From positions 1-5,344 of the forward strand of contig SVSO01000209.1 in the NCBI GenBank assembly GCA_015064195.1: DNA of 5,344 nt. The letters run 5' to 3'. Both the position numbers and the translations under genes were made by a program. Positions 1 through 5,344 of this stretch are shown here, one piece after another (the stretch's first letter is position 1; each line of letters begins with the position of its first letter). Source of the DNA: Oscillospiraceae bacterium (GTDB lineage Bacteria > Bacillota_A > Clostridia > Oscillospirales > CAG-272). Below the pieces are notes generated by a model, which was not told the origin of the DNA, did no database searches, and saw only the letters and a program-made list of their open reading frames with translations.

Positions 1-734
1 TCTGACGCGCTCATGCCGTGATGCCGGCGGAAGCATTGGGAAAAATAGGCGGGGGAAGAAAATCCCAGCATGGCCGCCGTTTCTTCGATGGGCGTACCGT
101 CCGCGATAAGTCCACGCGCCCGCTCCAGCTTCATCTCCATGAAATACGCCTTCACGCCCTTCCCCGCGCATTGGGCAAAGGCATTCTTCAGCGTGGTCAG
201 GCAGACACCGCACCGCCGCGCAATGTCATGGGCGGTGGGATTCTCCCCCACAAGCTCTGCCATCAGCGCCGCTGCCTGACTGTAGATGGCCGATGGGCCG
301 ACGGGGATGAGCGCCGGTTCGCAGCTTCGCCCGGAGATGCGCATAAGCAGTGCCTCCAGAAGATTCCGGGATGCCGGTGTGATGTACGCCGCGTGATCGC
401 CCAGCTCGTCATGGAGCACCCCGGCGATGGCGAGATCGTGGGAATTCAGTCGGAACAGCCGCGGTTCGGCAAGCTCCTCATCCGATGAAAAATGGAGAGA
501 AATGAACACCGTCCCGTCGGAAATGACGCGGTTGCGGTGAAACTGCGCCGCGCACCACAGGGCAAGCTCCCCCTCATGCAGGCGGAAAACCTGATCGCCG
601 CAGGTGATCTCCATCTCGCCGGAAAGCACGATATTCGCCTCGAAATCCTGCCGCCCGCCGTGACGATGCCCCTCAAAGGCGTAGGTATGATCTTTTGTGT
701 AATAATAAAACGTGGTAAAATCAAGTACCCGCAT
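1..734 (-). CDS. AraC-family transcriptional regulator (3' end cut by window edge)
   Basis: The minus strand is open from an ATG at 734-732 to the window edge: 244 codons with no stop. The N-terminal part (about residues 15-80) looks like the cupin-type AraC ligand-binding domain, with an HRH motif at 23-25 and a LxxGELALW strand near 52-60. The C-terminal part carries two helix-turn-helix units. The first is near 167-188 (TAHDIARRCGVCLTTLKNAF). The second is near 216-240, with the hallmark IEETAAMLGFSSPAYFSQCF followed by RRHHG. The last visible residues, GMSAS, align with the family's G-x-S-P-x-x-Y/F-R ending, so only about ten or more residues are probably missing. It is divergent to the GH31 glycosidase, and in carbohydrate loci such regulators usually activate the neighbouring gene when a sugar is bound. 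The ligand cannot be read from the sequence. The family call is secure; the target is inferred. Confidence 0.93.
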   Translation of the reverse strand, partial: MRVLDFTTFYYYTKDHTYAFEGHRHGGRQDFEANIVLSGEMEITCGDQVFRLHEGELALWCAAQFHRNRVISDGTVFISLHFSSDEELAEPRLFRLNSHDLAIAGVLHDELGDHAAYITPASRNLLEALLMRISGRSCEPALIPVGPSAIYSQAAALMAELVGENPTAHDIARRCGVCLTTLKNAFAQCAGKGVKAYFMEMKLERARGLIADGTPIEETAAMLGFSSPAYFSQCFRRHHGMSAS

Positions 735-737
735 GAT

Positions 738-743
738 TCCTCC
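738..743 (-). promoter_or_regulatory. Ribosome binding site of the AraC-family gene
   Basis: On the minus strand GGAGGA lies 3 nt before the ATG at 734-732 (4 nt if counted from GGAGG). The spacing is a little short, but no other start codon in this frame fits a Shine-Dalgarno sequence, so this fixes the start. Confidence 0.75.
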
Positions 744-782
744 GAAATGACCAAAATCTAAAGTTTGATGCCCGATTTCCTA

Positions 783-811
783 TTTACAAACCTGTTAATT
801 TATATTATAAT
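783..811 (+). promoter_or_regulatory. Sigma-A-type promoter of the GH31 gene
   Basis: TTTACA (783-788) is followed by a 17-nt spacer and a perfect TATAAT (806-811). Transcription would start near 817-819, giving a leader of about 28 nt that contains the Shine-Dalgarno sequence. The leader is too short for a riboswitch, so control is expected at transcription initiation, plausibly by the divergent AraC-type regulator binding upstream in 745-785. No convincing operator repeat was found there. Confidence 0.8.
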
Positions 812-814
812 ATA
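801..814. repeat. 14-bp perfect AT palindrome over the -10 region
   Basis: The bases TATATTATAATATA read the same on both strands and are centred at 807/808. This is why TATAAT occurs on both strands here. It could be an operator, but an all-A/T palindrome inside a TATA-rich promoter can arise simply from two overlapping -10 elements. Confidence 0.4.
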
Positions 815-832
815 TTTAAAATAATTTTTAAA
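804..832 (-). promoter_or_regulatory. Possible promoter of the AraC-family gene, facing the GH31 promoter
   Basis: On the minus strand TATAAT occupies 809-804, with a weak -35 candidate TTTAAA (832-827) at 17-nt spacing. It would give a leader of about 64 nt before the regulator's ATG. Its -10 overlaps the -10 of the GH31 promoter on the other strand, so the two could not be occupied by polymerase together. The surrounding run is almost pure A/T, so a chance match is quite possible. Confidence 0.35.
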
Positions 833-837
833 GGAGG
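831..837 (+). promoter_or_regulatory. Ribosome binding site of the GH31 gene
   Basis: AAGGAGG lies 8 nt before the ATG at 846. It is close to a perfect anti-16S match and fixes the start of the glycosidase. Confidence 0.9.
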
Positions 838-845
838 TTTTTTCA

Positions 846-2411
846 ATGATTTCACGATTCACACTCAAGCCCGGCGAATATTTCTGGGGCGGCTCCACTG
901 CCTACGGCACGGATATGCCCATCACCGCCGGCTCATCCTACAGCCGCGATTTTCGCCAGAATCCGTCCAATCAGATGATGCCCCTCTTTCTTTCGAGCGA
1001 GGGCCGCTATATCTGGAGCGAGGACACCTTCAAGGTATGGGTGGACGGCGACGAACTTTGCTTCGACGGCGGCACATTTGAGCTGTGGGAGGGCGGCAAT
1101 TGTCTGCGGGATGCCTATCTTGCGGCGATGGAGGCGCACTTCCCCTTCCGTGAGACCCGCGTGGACGGCAAAAAATTGCCCCGGGAATTTTTCATGACCG
1201 CGCAGTACAATTCGTGGATGGAATTCACCTATCATCCAACACAGGCCGGCATCCTCGAATATGCACACGCCATCATCGATCACGGCTTTGAGCCGGGCAT
1301 CCTCATCATCGACGAAGGCTGGCATACCCGCTACGGCCAGTGGAAATTCGATTTCGCCGCATTCCCCGATCCCAAGGCCATGGTGGACGAGCTTCACCGC
1401 CTCGGCTTCAAGGTCATGCTGTGGGTCACGCCGATGGTCACGCCGGACGGACAGGAATTCATCATGGACACCCGTGCGGATTTCAATCCCGAGAGCTGGG
1501 ACAAGCTGTTCCTGCGCACCAAGGACAACAAGGTCGCGCTGGTTGAATGGTGGAACGGCTTCTCCGCCATCCTCGATTTCCGCAAGGAATGCGACCGGCA
1601 GTATCTCGATTCCACGCTGCAATTTCGGATGAAGGAATACGGCGTTGACGGCTTCAAATTCGACGGCGGCTCATATGCCATGTACCGGCCGGAGCACATT
1701 CAGAACGGCGAGGCGCAGGATGACCATAACGCGGAAGCCCTCAATGTGGCATGGAACGAATTCGGCGCACGCTATACCTTCCACGAATACAAGGACACCT
1801 TCAAGGGCGGCGGAAAAGCCACCATCCAGCGTCTGCGTGACCGCGGACACTGCTGGGACGGCGACGGCATCAACACCCTCCTGCCCTGCTCCATTCTGCA
1901 GGGTCTGATGGGGCATCCCTTCATCTGCCCCGACATGATCGGCGGCGGCGAATGGAGCTACAATATGCGCCCCGGCTTCAAGATCGACGAGGAGCTGTTC
2001 ATCCGCATGGCGCAGGCGTCCGCACTGTTCCCCATGATGCAGTTTTCATGGGCACCGTGGCGCGCACTTTCCGAGGGATCCTACAAAATCGTCGCCGAAG
2101 CGGGTCAGCTTCACAAGCGGATGGCAGACAAGATCATCGCGCTGGTTGCGGATGCGGAAAAGACCGGCGAGCCGATCCTGCGCGCGCTGGAATATGCCGA
2201 TCCGCACAAGGGCTATGCGCACATCACCGACGAATATCTGCTGGGCAATGACATCCTCGTCTGCCCCATCATCACCAAGGGCACAACCGAGAAAGACGTG
2301 ACCTTCCCCGCCGGACGCTGGATGGCCGAGGACGGAAGCATCTACGATGGAAATTCCGTCGTCCGGCTCGCCGCGCCCATGGAACGTCTGCTCTGGTTCA
2401 GACGTGTGTAA
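846..2411 (+). CDS. GH31-family alpha-glycosidase, MYORG/KIAA1161-like clade
   Basis: A complete 521-residue retaining alpha-glycosidase. Residues 1-115 form a short N-terminal beta domain (LSSEGRYIWSED near 49-60). The (beta/alpha)8 catalytic barrel starts near 117 (AQYNSWMEFTYHP) and continues with IIDEGW at 154-159 and GFKVMLWVTP at 187-196. The expected nucleophile is Asp273 in GFKFDGG. The expected acid/base is Asp340 in HCWDGDG, which fits the GH31 W-x-G-D motif. The 67-residue gap between them is close to that in E. coli YicI (Asp416/Asp482). CPDMIGGG (361-368) matches the later GH31 D-x-GG motif, and a C-terminal beta region follows from about 440 (EPILRALEY). There is no signal peptide or membrane segment, so it is expected in the cytoplasm. 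The YNSW...FPDPKAM style resembles the MYORG/KIAA1161 clade from memory; human MYORG is an alpha-galactosidase, but the bond cut here is unproven. It is transcribed alone and is divergent to the AraC-type regulator. Confidence 0.9.
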   Translation: MISRFTLKPGEYFWGGSTAYGTDMPITAGSSYSRDFRQNPSNQMMPLFLSSEGRYIWSEDTFKVWVDGDELCFDGGTFELWEGGNCLRDAYLAAMEAHFPFRETRVDGKKLPREFFMTAQYNSWMEFTYHPTQAGILEYAHAIIDHGFEPGILIIDEGWHTRYGQWKFDFAAFPDPKAMVDELHRLGFKVMLWVTPMVTPDGQEFIMDTRADFNPESWDKLFLRTKDNKVALVEWWNGFSAILDFRKECDRQYLDSTLQFRMKEYGVDGFKFDGGSYAMYRPEHIQNGEAQDDHNAEALNVAWNEFGARYTFHEYKDTFKGGGKATIQRLRDRGHCWDGDGINTLLPCSILQGLMGHPFICPDMIGGGEWSYNMRPGFKIDEELFIRMAQASALFPMMQFSWAPWRALSEGSYKIVAEAGQLHKRMADKIIALVADAEKTGEPILRALEYADPHKGYAHITDEYLLGNDILVCPIITKGTTEKDVTFPAGRWMAEDGSIYDGNSVVRLAAPMERLLWFRRV

Positions 2412-2416
2412 CCGTC

Positions 2417-2447
2417 AAATCCACGGAAATTTTCCGTGGATTTTTTT
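2417..2447 (+). terminator. Intrinsic terminator after the GH31 gene
   Basis: Two 13-nt arms (2417-2429 and 2431-2443) are exact inverted repeats. The GC-containing core ATCCACGG/CCGTGGAT pairs around an A/T loop, followed by a run of seven T (2441-2447). It begins 5 nt after the stop codon and separates the glycosidase from the transporter operon. The upstream side has only three A, so it is probably one-directional. Confidence 0.93.
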
Positions 2448-2456
2448 AATAATCTA

Positions 2457-2486
2457 TTGACGGATTGTGTCGTTCTGTGGTATAAT
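2457..2486 (+). promoter_or_regulatory. Extended -10 promoter of the nucleoside-type ABC operon
   Basis: TTGACG (2457-2462), an 18-nt spacer and TATAAT (2481-2486) preceded by TGG (2478-2480) form a TGnTATAAT extended -10. Transcription should start near 2492-2494, leaving a leader of under 30 nt. That excludes a purine riboswitch, or any other sizeable leader element, between this promoter and the ATPase gene. A second TATAAT at 2491-2496 has no good -35. Confidence 0.85.
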
Positions 2487-2507
2487 AATATATAATACTT
2501 TTTCGCA

Positions 2508-2515
2508 AAAGGAAG
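2508..2515 (+). promoter_or_regulatory. Ribosome binding site deciding the ATPase start
   Basis: AAAGGAAG lies 5 nt before the ATG at 2521. It supports that start over the in-frame GTG at 2467, which sits within the promoter spacer, upstream of the predicted transcription start. Confidence 0.82.
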
Positions 2516-2520
2516 TCGCT

Positions 2521-4062
2521 ATGGAAAATATCTGCGTAAAACTGACAGGCATCTGCAAGTCGTTCGGCAGCGTGAAGGCCAATCAGGATATCAACTTCGA
2601 TGTCCGCGAGGGCGAGATCCACGCACTGCTGGGCGAAAACGGCTCCGGTAAATCCACGCTGATGAACATCCTCTCCGGCATCTATTCGCCGGATGCGGGC
2701 ACCATCGAGCTTGACGGCGCACCCGTCATGTTCACCTCCCCCATGGATTCCATCAAAGCCGGCATCGGCATGGTGCATCAGCACTTCAAGCTGGTTGACG
2801 TGCTGACTGCCAAGGAAAATATCATCGCCGGCACGAAGGATTCCGGATTCTTCACCAGCGGCCGCGTCATGACGGAAAAGATCTGCGCCGTTGAAGAAAA
2901 ATACGGGCTGAAGCTTGACCCCGATAAGAAAGTCTACAATATGTCCGTCTCCGAAAAGCAGACCTGCGAGATCCTCAAGGTGCTCTGCCGCGGTGCCAAG
3001 ATCCTCATCCTCGATGAGCCCACCGCCGTTCTCACCCCTCAGGAGATCCGCGTGCTGTTCGACATTCTCCGCGGTATGAAAAAAGCGGGCTGCTCCATCG
3101 TCATCATCACCCACAAGATGGCGGAGGTGCTGGAGATCTCCGACCGCGTCACCATTCTGCGGCGCGGACGCTCCATCAAAACGCTGAACACCGCCGAAAC
3201 CGGTGCAAGAGAGCTGACCGAGCTGATGGTGGGACATCCCATCTCCCTCGACATCGACCGCGCCAAGACCGATGAATCCCTCATCAAGCCGATTCTGGAT
3301 GTAAAGACGCTGACCGTCATGAACGGCGAGGGCAGACGGGCGCTGGATGAAGTGTCCTTCTCCCTGTCCAGCGGCGAGATCCTCGGCGTTGCCGGAATCG
3401 CGGGAAGCGGTCAGAAGGAGCTGTGCGAGACCATCGCCGGCCTCGACAAGGTGGCAGGCGGCGAGATCATCTTCAAAGGCTCATCCATCGTGGGACTCTC
3501 CCCCCGCGATATCATCCGCCGGGGCGTCACCATGTCCTTCGTTCCGGAGGACAGACTTGGCATGGGACTTGTCGGCTCCATGTCCATCATCGACAACGTA
3601 CTGCTCAAATCCTATCAGAATATGCCCGGCGTAATGATGGACCGCGCCACGGGACGCAAGGTGGCCGACGAGATCATCGAACGGTTTGAGATCTCCACCC
3701 CCTCCGCCTATCATACGGTCAAAAAGCTGTCCGGCGGCAACATTCAGAAGGTGCTGCTGGGCCGGGAAATCAACCTGAATCCCGAGCTGCTCATCACCGC
3801 CTATCCGGTGCGCGGCCTCGACATCGGCGCGTCCTACAACATCTACGACGTGCTCAATGAGCAGAAGCAGAAGGGCGTGGGCATCCTCTTCATCGGCGAG
3901 GATCTGGACGTGCTGCTGGGACTTGCCGACCGGATCATGGTACTGCACGAGGGCAAGGTTATGGGCATTCTCGATGCGGCATCCACGACGAAGGAAGAGC
4001 TGGGTCTGCTCATGCTGGGACACACGGAAACTGAGGCCGACGAGGTGAAGAAAAATGCTTAA
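2521..4062 (+). CDS. Double-domain ABC ATPase, BMP/nucleoside importer class (RnsB/NupO-like)
   Basis: This 513-residue protein would power import by the two permeases that follow; the length is normal for the family. The N-terminal ATPase domain has Walker A GENGSGKST (38-46), a Q-loop at Gln87, the signature MSVSEKQ (141-147), Walker B ILILDEP (161-167) and switch His198. The second domain begins near 257. Its Walker A is degenerate: GIAGSGQKE (292-300) has Gln at the usual Lys position. Its signature LSGGN (403-407) is intact. Its Walker B region LLITAYPVRGLD (423-434) has Ala and Tyr where Asp and Glu normally stand, and there is no switch His (GEDLD, 459-463). Decay of the second site is normal in sugar and nucleoside double ATPases. 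In the first signature, Ser144 replaces the second Gly of LSGGQ. The gene overlaps the next by 8 bp. Nucleosides are the best-supported cargo class, but the exact substrate is unproven. Confidence 0.94.
   Translation: MENICVKLTGICKSFGSVKANQDINFDVREGEIHALLGENGSGKSTLMNILSGIYSPDAGTIELDGAPVMFTSPMDSIKAGIGMVHQHFKLVDVLTAKENIIAGTKDSGFFTSGRVMTEKICAVEEKYGLKLDPDKKVYNMSVSEKQTCEILKVLCRGAKILILDEPTAVLTPQEIRVLFDILRGMKKAGCSIVIITHKMAEVLEISDRVTILRRGRSIKTLNTAETGARELTELMVGHPISLDIDRAKTDESLIKPILDVKTLTVMNGEGRRALDEVSFSLSSGEILGVAGIAGSGQKELCETIAGLDKVAGGEIIFKGSSIVGLSPRDIIRRGVTMSFVPEDRLGMGLVGSMSIIDNVLLKSYQNMPGVMMDRATGRKVADEIIERFEISTPSAYHTVKKLSGGNIQKVLLGREINLNPELLITAYPVRGLDIGASYNIYDVLNEQKQKGVGILFIGEDLDVLLGLADRIMVLHEGKVMGILDAASTTKEELGLLMLGHTETEADEVKKNA
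4042..4047 (+). promoter_or_regulatory. Ribosome binding site of the first permease, inside the ATPase gene
   Basis: GAGGTG lies 7 nt before the ATG at 4055, within the last codons of the ATPase gene. With the 8-bp gene overlap this suggests translational coupling. Confidence 0.75.
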
Positions 4063-5122
4063 AATTCAGAAAAAACAGGGGCTTTCCCAGAAGCAGGAAT
4101 CGCTGCTCCGCGTGGGCACGGTCGTGGTGGCACTCATCGCGGCGGGCCTTATCATGGCAGCACTGGGCTACAATCCCATCGATATGTACCTGAAGATGCT
4201 CAAAGGCTCCTTCGGCACGCGGTATAATTTCACCCAGACCGTGACCAAGTGTATCCCTCTGCTCATCATGTCGCTGGGCGTTTCCATCGCCTTCAAGATG
4301 AAATTCTGGAACATCGGTGCGGAGGGTCAGTTCTACATGGGTGCATGGGGCGCAACATGGATCTGGCTCATGATGCCCGATTCCACCCCCGCCATCGTCA
4401 TGCTGCCCCTCATGCTCCTCACCGCCATCGTGTTCGGCGGTCTGTGGGCACTCATCCCCGCCATCCTCAAGCACAAGCTGGACACCAGTGAAACGCTGGT
4501 CACGCTGATGATGAACTACATCGCCGTCCGCTGGATCACCCATTTCCAGTACGGCCCGTGGAAAGATCCCGCGGAACGCAATATGCCGAAGATCTTCAAA
4601 TTCACGGAAAATTCCACCCTTCCCACCGTATTCGGCATCCACATCGGATGGATCATCGCACTCGTTCTGGTGGTGGCCGTGTACATCCTGATGAAATATT
4701 CCAAATTCGGCTTTGAGATCGCCGTGCTGGGCGAAAATCCCCAGACCGCGCGCTATGCCGGCATGAACGTCACCCGCACCCTGTTCATCGCAGTGCTCGT
4801 CTCCGGCGGCATCTGCGGCATGGCGGGCATGATCCAGGCCTCCGGTACGGAAGGCCGTCTCGCCAACGACATCTCCGCCGGCCTTGGCTTCACCGCCATC
4901 ATCACCGCATGGCTGGCCAAGCTGTCCGCGCCCATGATCCTCGTGGCATCCTTCCTGTTCGCTGTACTGCTGCAGGGCGGTTCGTCCCTGCGCACCACGA
5001 TGCAGATCCCGTCCTCCGTATCCGAGGTCATTCAGGGCATCATTCTGTTCTTCGTGCTGGCCAGCGAATTCATTGCAAACTACAAAATCGTATGGAAAAA
5101 GAACGGCAAGGAGGAAAAGTAA
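4055..5122 (+). CDS. ABC transporter permease, BMP/nucleoside class (RnsC/NupP-like)
   Basis: A complete 355-residue inner-membrane permease, of normal length for this family. Hydrophobic segments stand out near residues 20-38, 64-80, 112-138, 192-213, 243-262, 275-307 (probably two) and 325-342, with a basic N-terminus (KIQKKQ) and a basic tail (KKNGKEEK). The NIGAEGQ motif at 86-92 is a hallmark of this permease family. GENPQTARYAGMN (226-238) matches the cytoplasmic coupling loop that contacts the ATPase, usually written G-x-N-x-x-A-A-x-Y-A-G. It should pair with the second permease to form the membrane channel. It is the middle gene of the operon: it starts inside the ATPase gene and ends 1 nt before the next start. 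Assignment to the nucleoside class rests on these motifs and gene order; other small ligands are possible. Confidence 0.93.
   Translation: MLKIQKKQGLSQKQESLLRVGTVVVALIAAGLIMAALGYNPIDMYLKMLKGSFGTRYNFTQTVTKCIPLLIMSLGVSIAFKMKFWNIGAEGQFYMGAWGATWIWLMMPDSTPAIVMLPLMLLTAIVFGGLWALIPAILKHKLDTSETLVTLMMNYIAVRWITHFQYGPWKDPAERNMPKIFKFTENSTLPTVFGIHIGWIIALVLVVAVYILMKYSKFGFEIAVLGENPQTARYAGMNVTRTLFIAVLVSGGICGMAGMIQASGTEGRLANDISAGLGFTAIITAWLAKLSAPMILVASFLFAVLLQGGSSLRTTMQIPSSVSEVIQGIILFFVLASEFIANYKIVWKKNGKEEK
5108..5114 (+). promoter_or_regulatory. Ribosome binding site of the second permease
   Basis: A perfect AAGGAGG within the final codons of the first permease gene lies 9 nt before the ATG at 5124. It fixes the start of the truncated second permease. 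Confidence 0.9.
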
Positions 5123-5123
5123 G

Positions 5124-5344
5124 ATGGATTTTCTTGAACAAATTTCCTTATTTTTACAGCTTTCCGTTCAGATGGGCACGCCGATCCTGCTCGGCACACT
5201 GGGCGGCATCCTCAATGAGAAGGTTGGTCACACCAATCTGGGCGTTGAGGGCATGATGCTGATGGGAGCCGTCACGGGCTTCATGGCGGGCGTCAACACC
5301 CAGAATCCGTGGATCGCCATGCTGGTCGCCCTTCTCTCCGGCGC
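5124..5344 (+). CDS. Second ABC permease, BMP/nucleoside class (RnsD/NupQ-like), N-terminal part
   Basis: 73 codons plus two bases are visible before the window ends; family members are usually about 300 residues or a little more. The first hydrophobic segment is near residues 8-30 (LFLQLSVQMGTPILLGTLGG). It is followed by NEKVGHTNLGVEGMM (31-45), the counterpart of the family's NERSGxxNIGLEGMM motif. A second hydrophobic segment (MLMGAVTGFMAG) follows, and a third begins at the edge (WIAMLVALLSG). It starts 1 nt after the stop of the first permease and completes the ATPase-permease-permease order. The substrate-binding lipoprotein or a nucleoside-processing gene may follow, but none is visible. 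Confidence 0.92.
   Translation, partial: MDFLEQISLFLQLSVQMGTPILLGTLGGILNEKVGHTNLGVEGMMLMGAVTGFMAGVNTQNPWIAMLVALLSG

Noticed and set aside
18..488. Plus-strand reading frame of 156 codons
   Set aside because: It is the antisense shadow of the AraC-type gene. Its His/Arg/Gly-rich product has no domain, and no ribosome binding site precedes it.
446..754. Minus-strand reading frame of 102 codons starting at 754
   Set aside because: It overlaps the start of the AraC-type gene in another frame, has an Arg/Ser/Pro-rich composition without motifs and no Shine-Dalgarno sequence. The frame starting at 734 encodes a recognisable regulator.
933..1622. Minus-strand reading frame of 229 codons inside the GH31 gene
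   Set aside because: Long antisense frames arise easily in GC-rich codons. The product has no recognisable motif, and the plus strand encodes an intact enzyme.
2491..2496. Second TATAAT downstream of the operon promoter
   Set aside because: No acceptable -35 lies 16-18 nt upstream (the nearest, TTGTGT, is 20 nt away), and it falls where transcription from the better promoter would start.
2467..2520. Upstream in-frame GTG start that would extend the ATPase by 18 residues
   Set aside because: It falls in the promoter spacer, before the expected transcription start, and has no Shine-Dalgarno sequence. The ATG at 2521 has one and matches the family N-terminus.
735..2520. CRISPR, tRNA, insertion-sequence or attachment-site signals in the intergenic gaps
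   Set aside because: Both gaps are about 110 bp and are explained by promoters, ribosome binding sites and one terminator. No repeated units, cloverleaf or IS ends were seen.
2446..3237. Minus-strand reading frame of 263 codons antisense to the ATPase gene
   Set aside because: Its His/Asp/Gly-rich composition mirrors ATPase codons, it runs through the promoter and into the terminator, and it has no motif.
3481..4642. Minus-strand reading frames at 3481-4023 and 4010-4642
   Set aside because: Both are antisense to clearly coding ATPase and permease sequence, with low-complexity His/Asp/Gly-rich products.

Overview
The window looks like a piece of a Clostridia chromosome, probably Oscillospiraceae or a similar gut lineage. 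The coding DNA is GC-rich, while the short intergenic gaps are very AT-rich and carry sigma-A-type promoters. Every gene has a strong AGGAGG-type ribosome binding site, and the protein families are typical of Firmicutes. This placement is inferred from composition and family content, not from a search.

Left part (1-2447): a carbohydrate-use pair. An AraC-family regulator runs leftward from 734 and leaves the window a few residues before its expected end. It has no stop inside the window and is read on the minus strand. A 111-bp AT-rich gap (735-845) separates it from a rightward, complete GH31-family alpha-glycosidase (846-2411). The gap holds a near-consensus promoter for the glycosidase and possibly an overlapping opposing promoter for the regulator. 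The glycosidase ends in a clear intrinsic terminator (2417-2447). The arrangement suggests that the regulator controls the glycosidase in response to a sugar. The glycosidase has no signal peptide, so its substrate would be hydrolysed in the cytoplasm.

Right part (2448-5344): a separate operon for an ABC importer of the BMP/nucleoside class. It starts from its own extended -10 promoter (2457-2486). The order is a double-domain ATPase (2521-4062), a first permease overlapping it by 8 bp (4055-5122), and a second permease starting 1 nt after that (5124, cut by the window end). This is the usual ATPase-permease-permease order of systems such as RnsBCD of Streptococcus mutans or NupOPQ of Bacillus subtilis. 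The lipoprotein that binds the substrate (BmpA-like) is not in the window.

Nothing here is a clearly undescribed system. The points most worth a second look are the substrate of the GH31 enzyme, the face-to-face promoter region, the divergent ATPase motifs, and whether the two transcription units are functionally linked.
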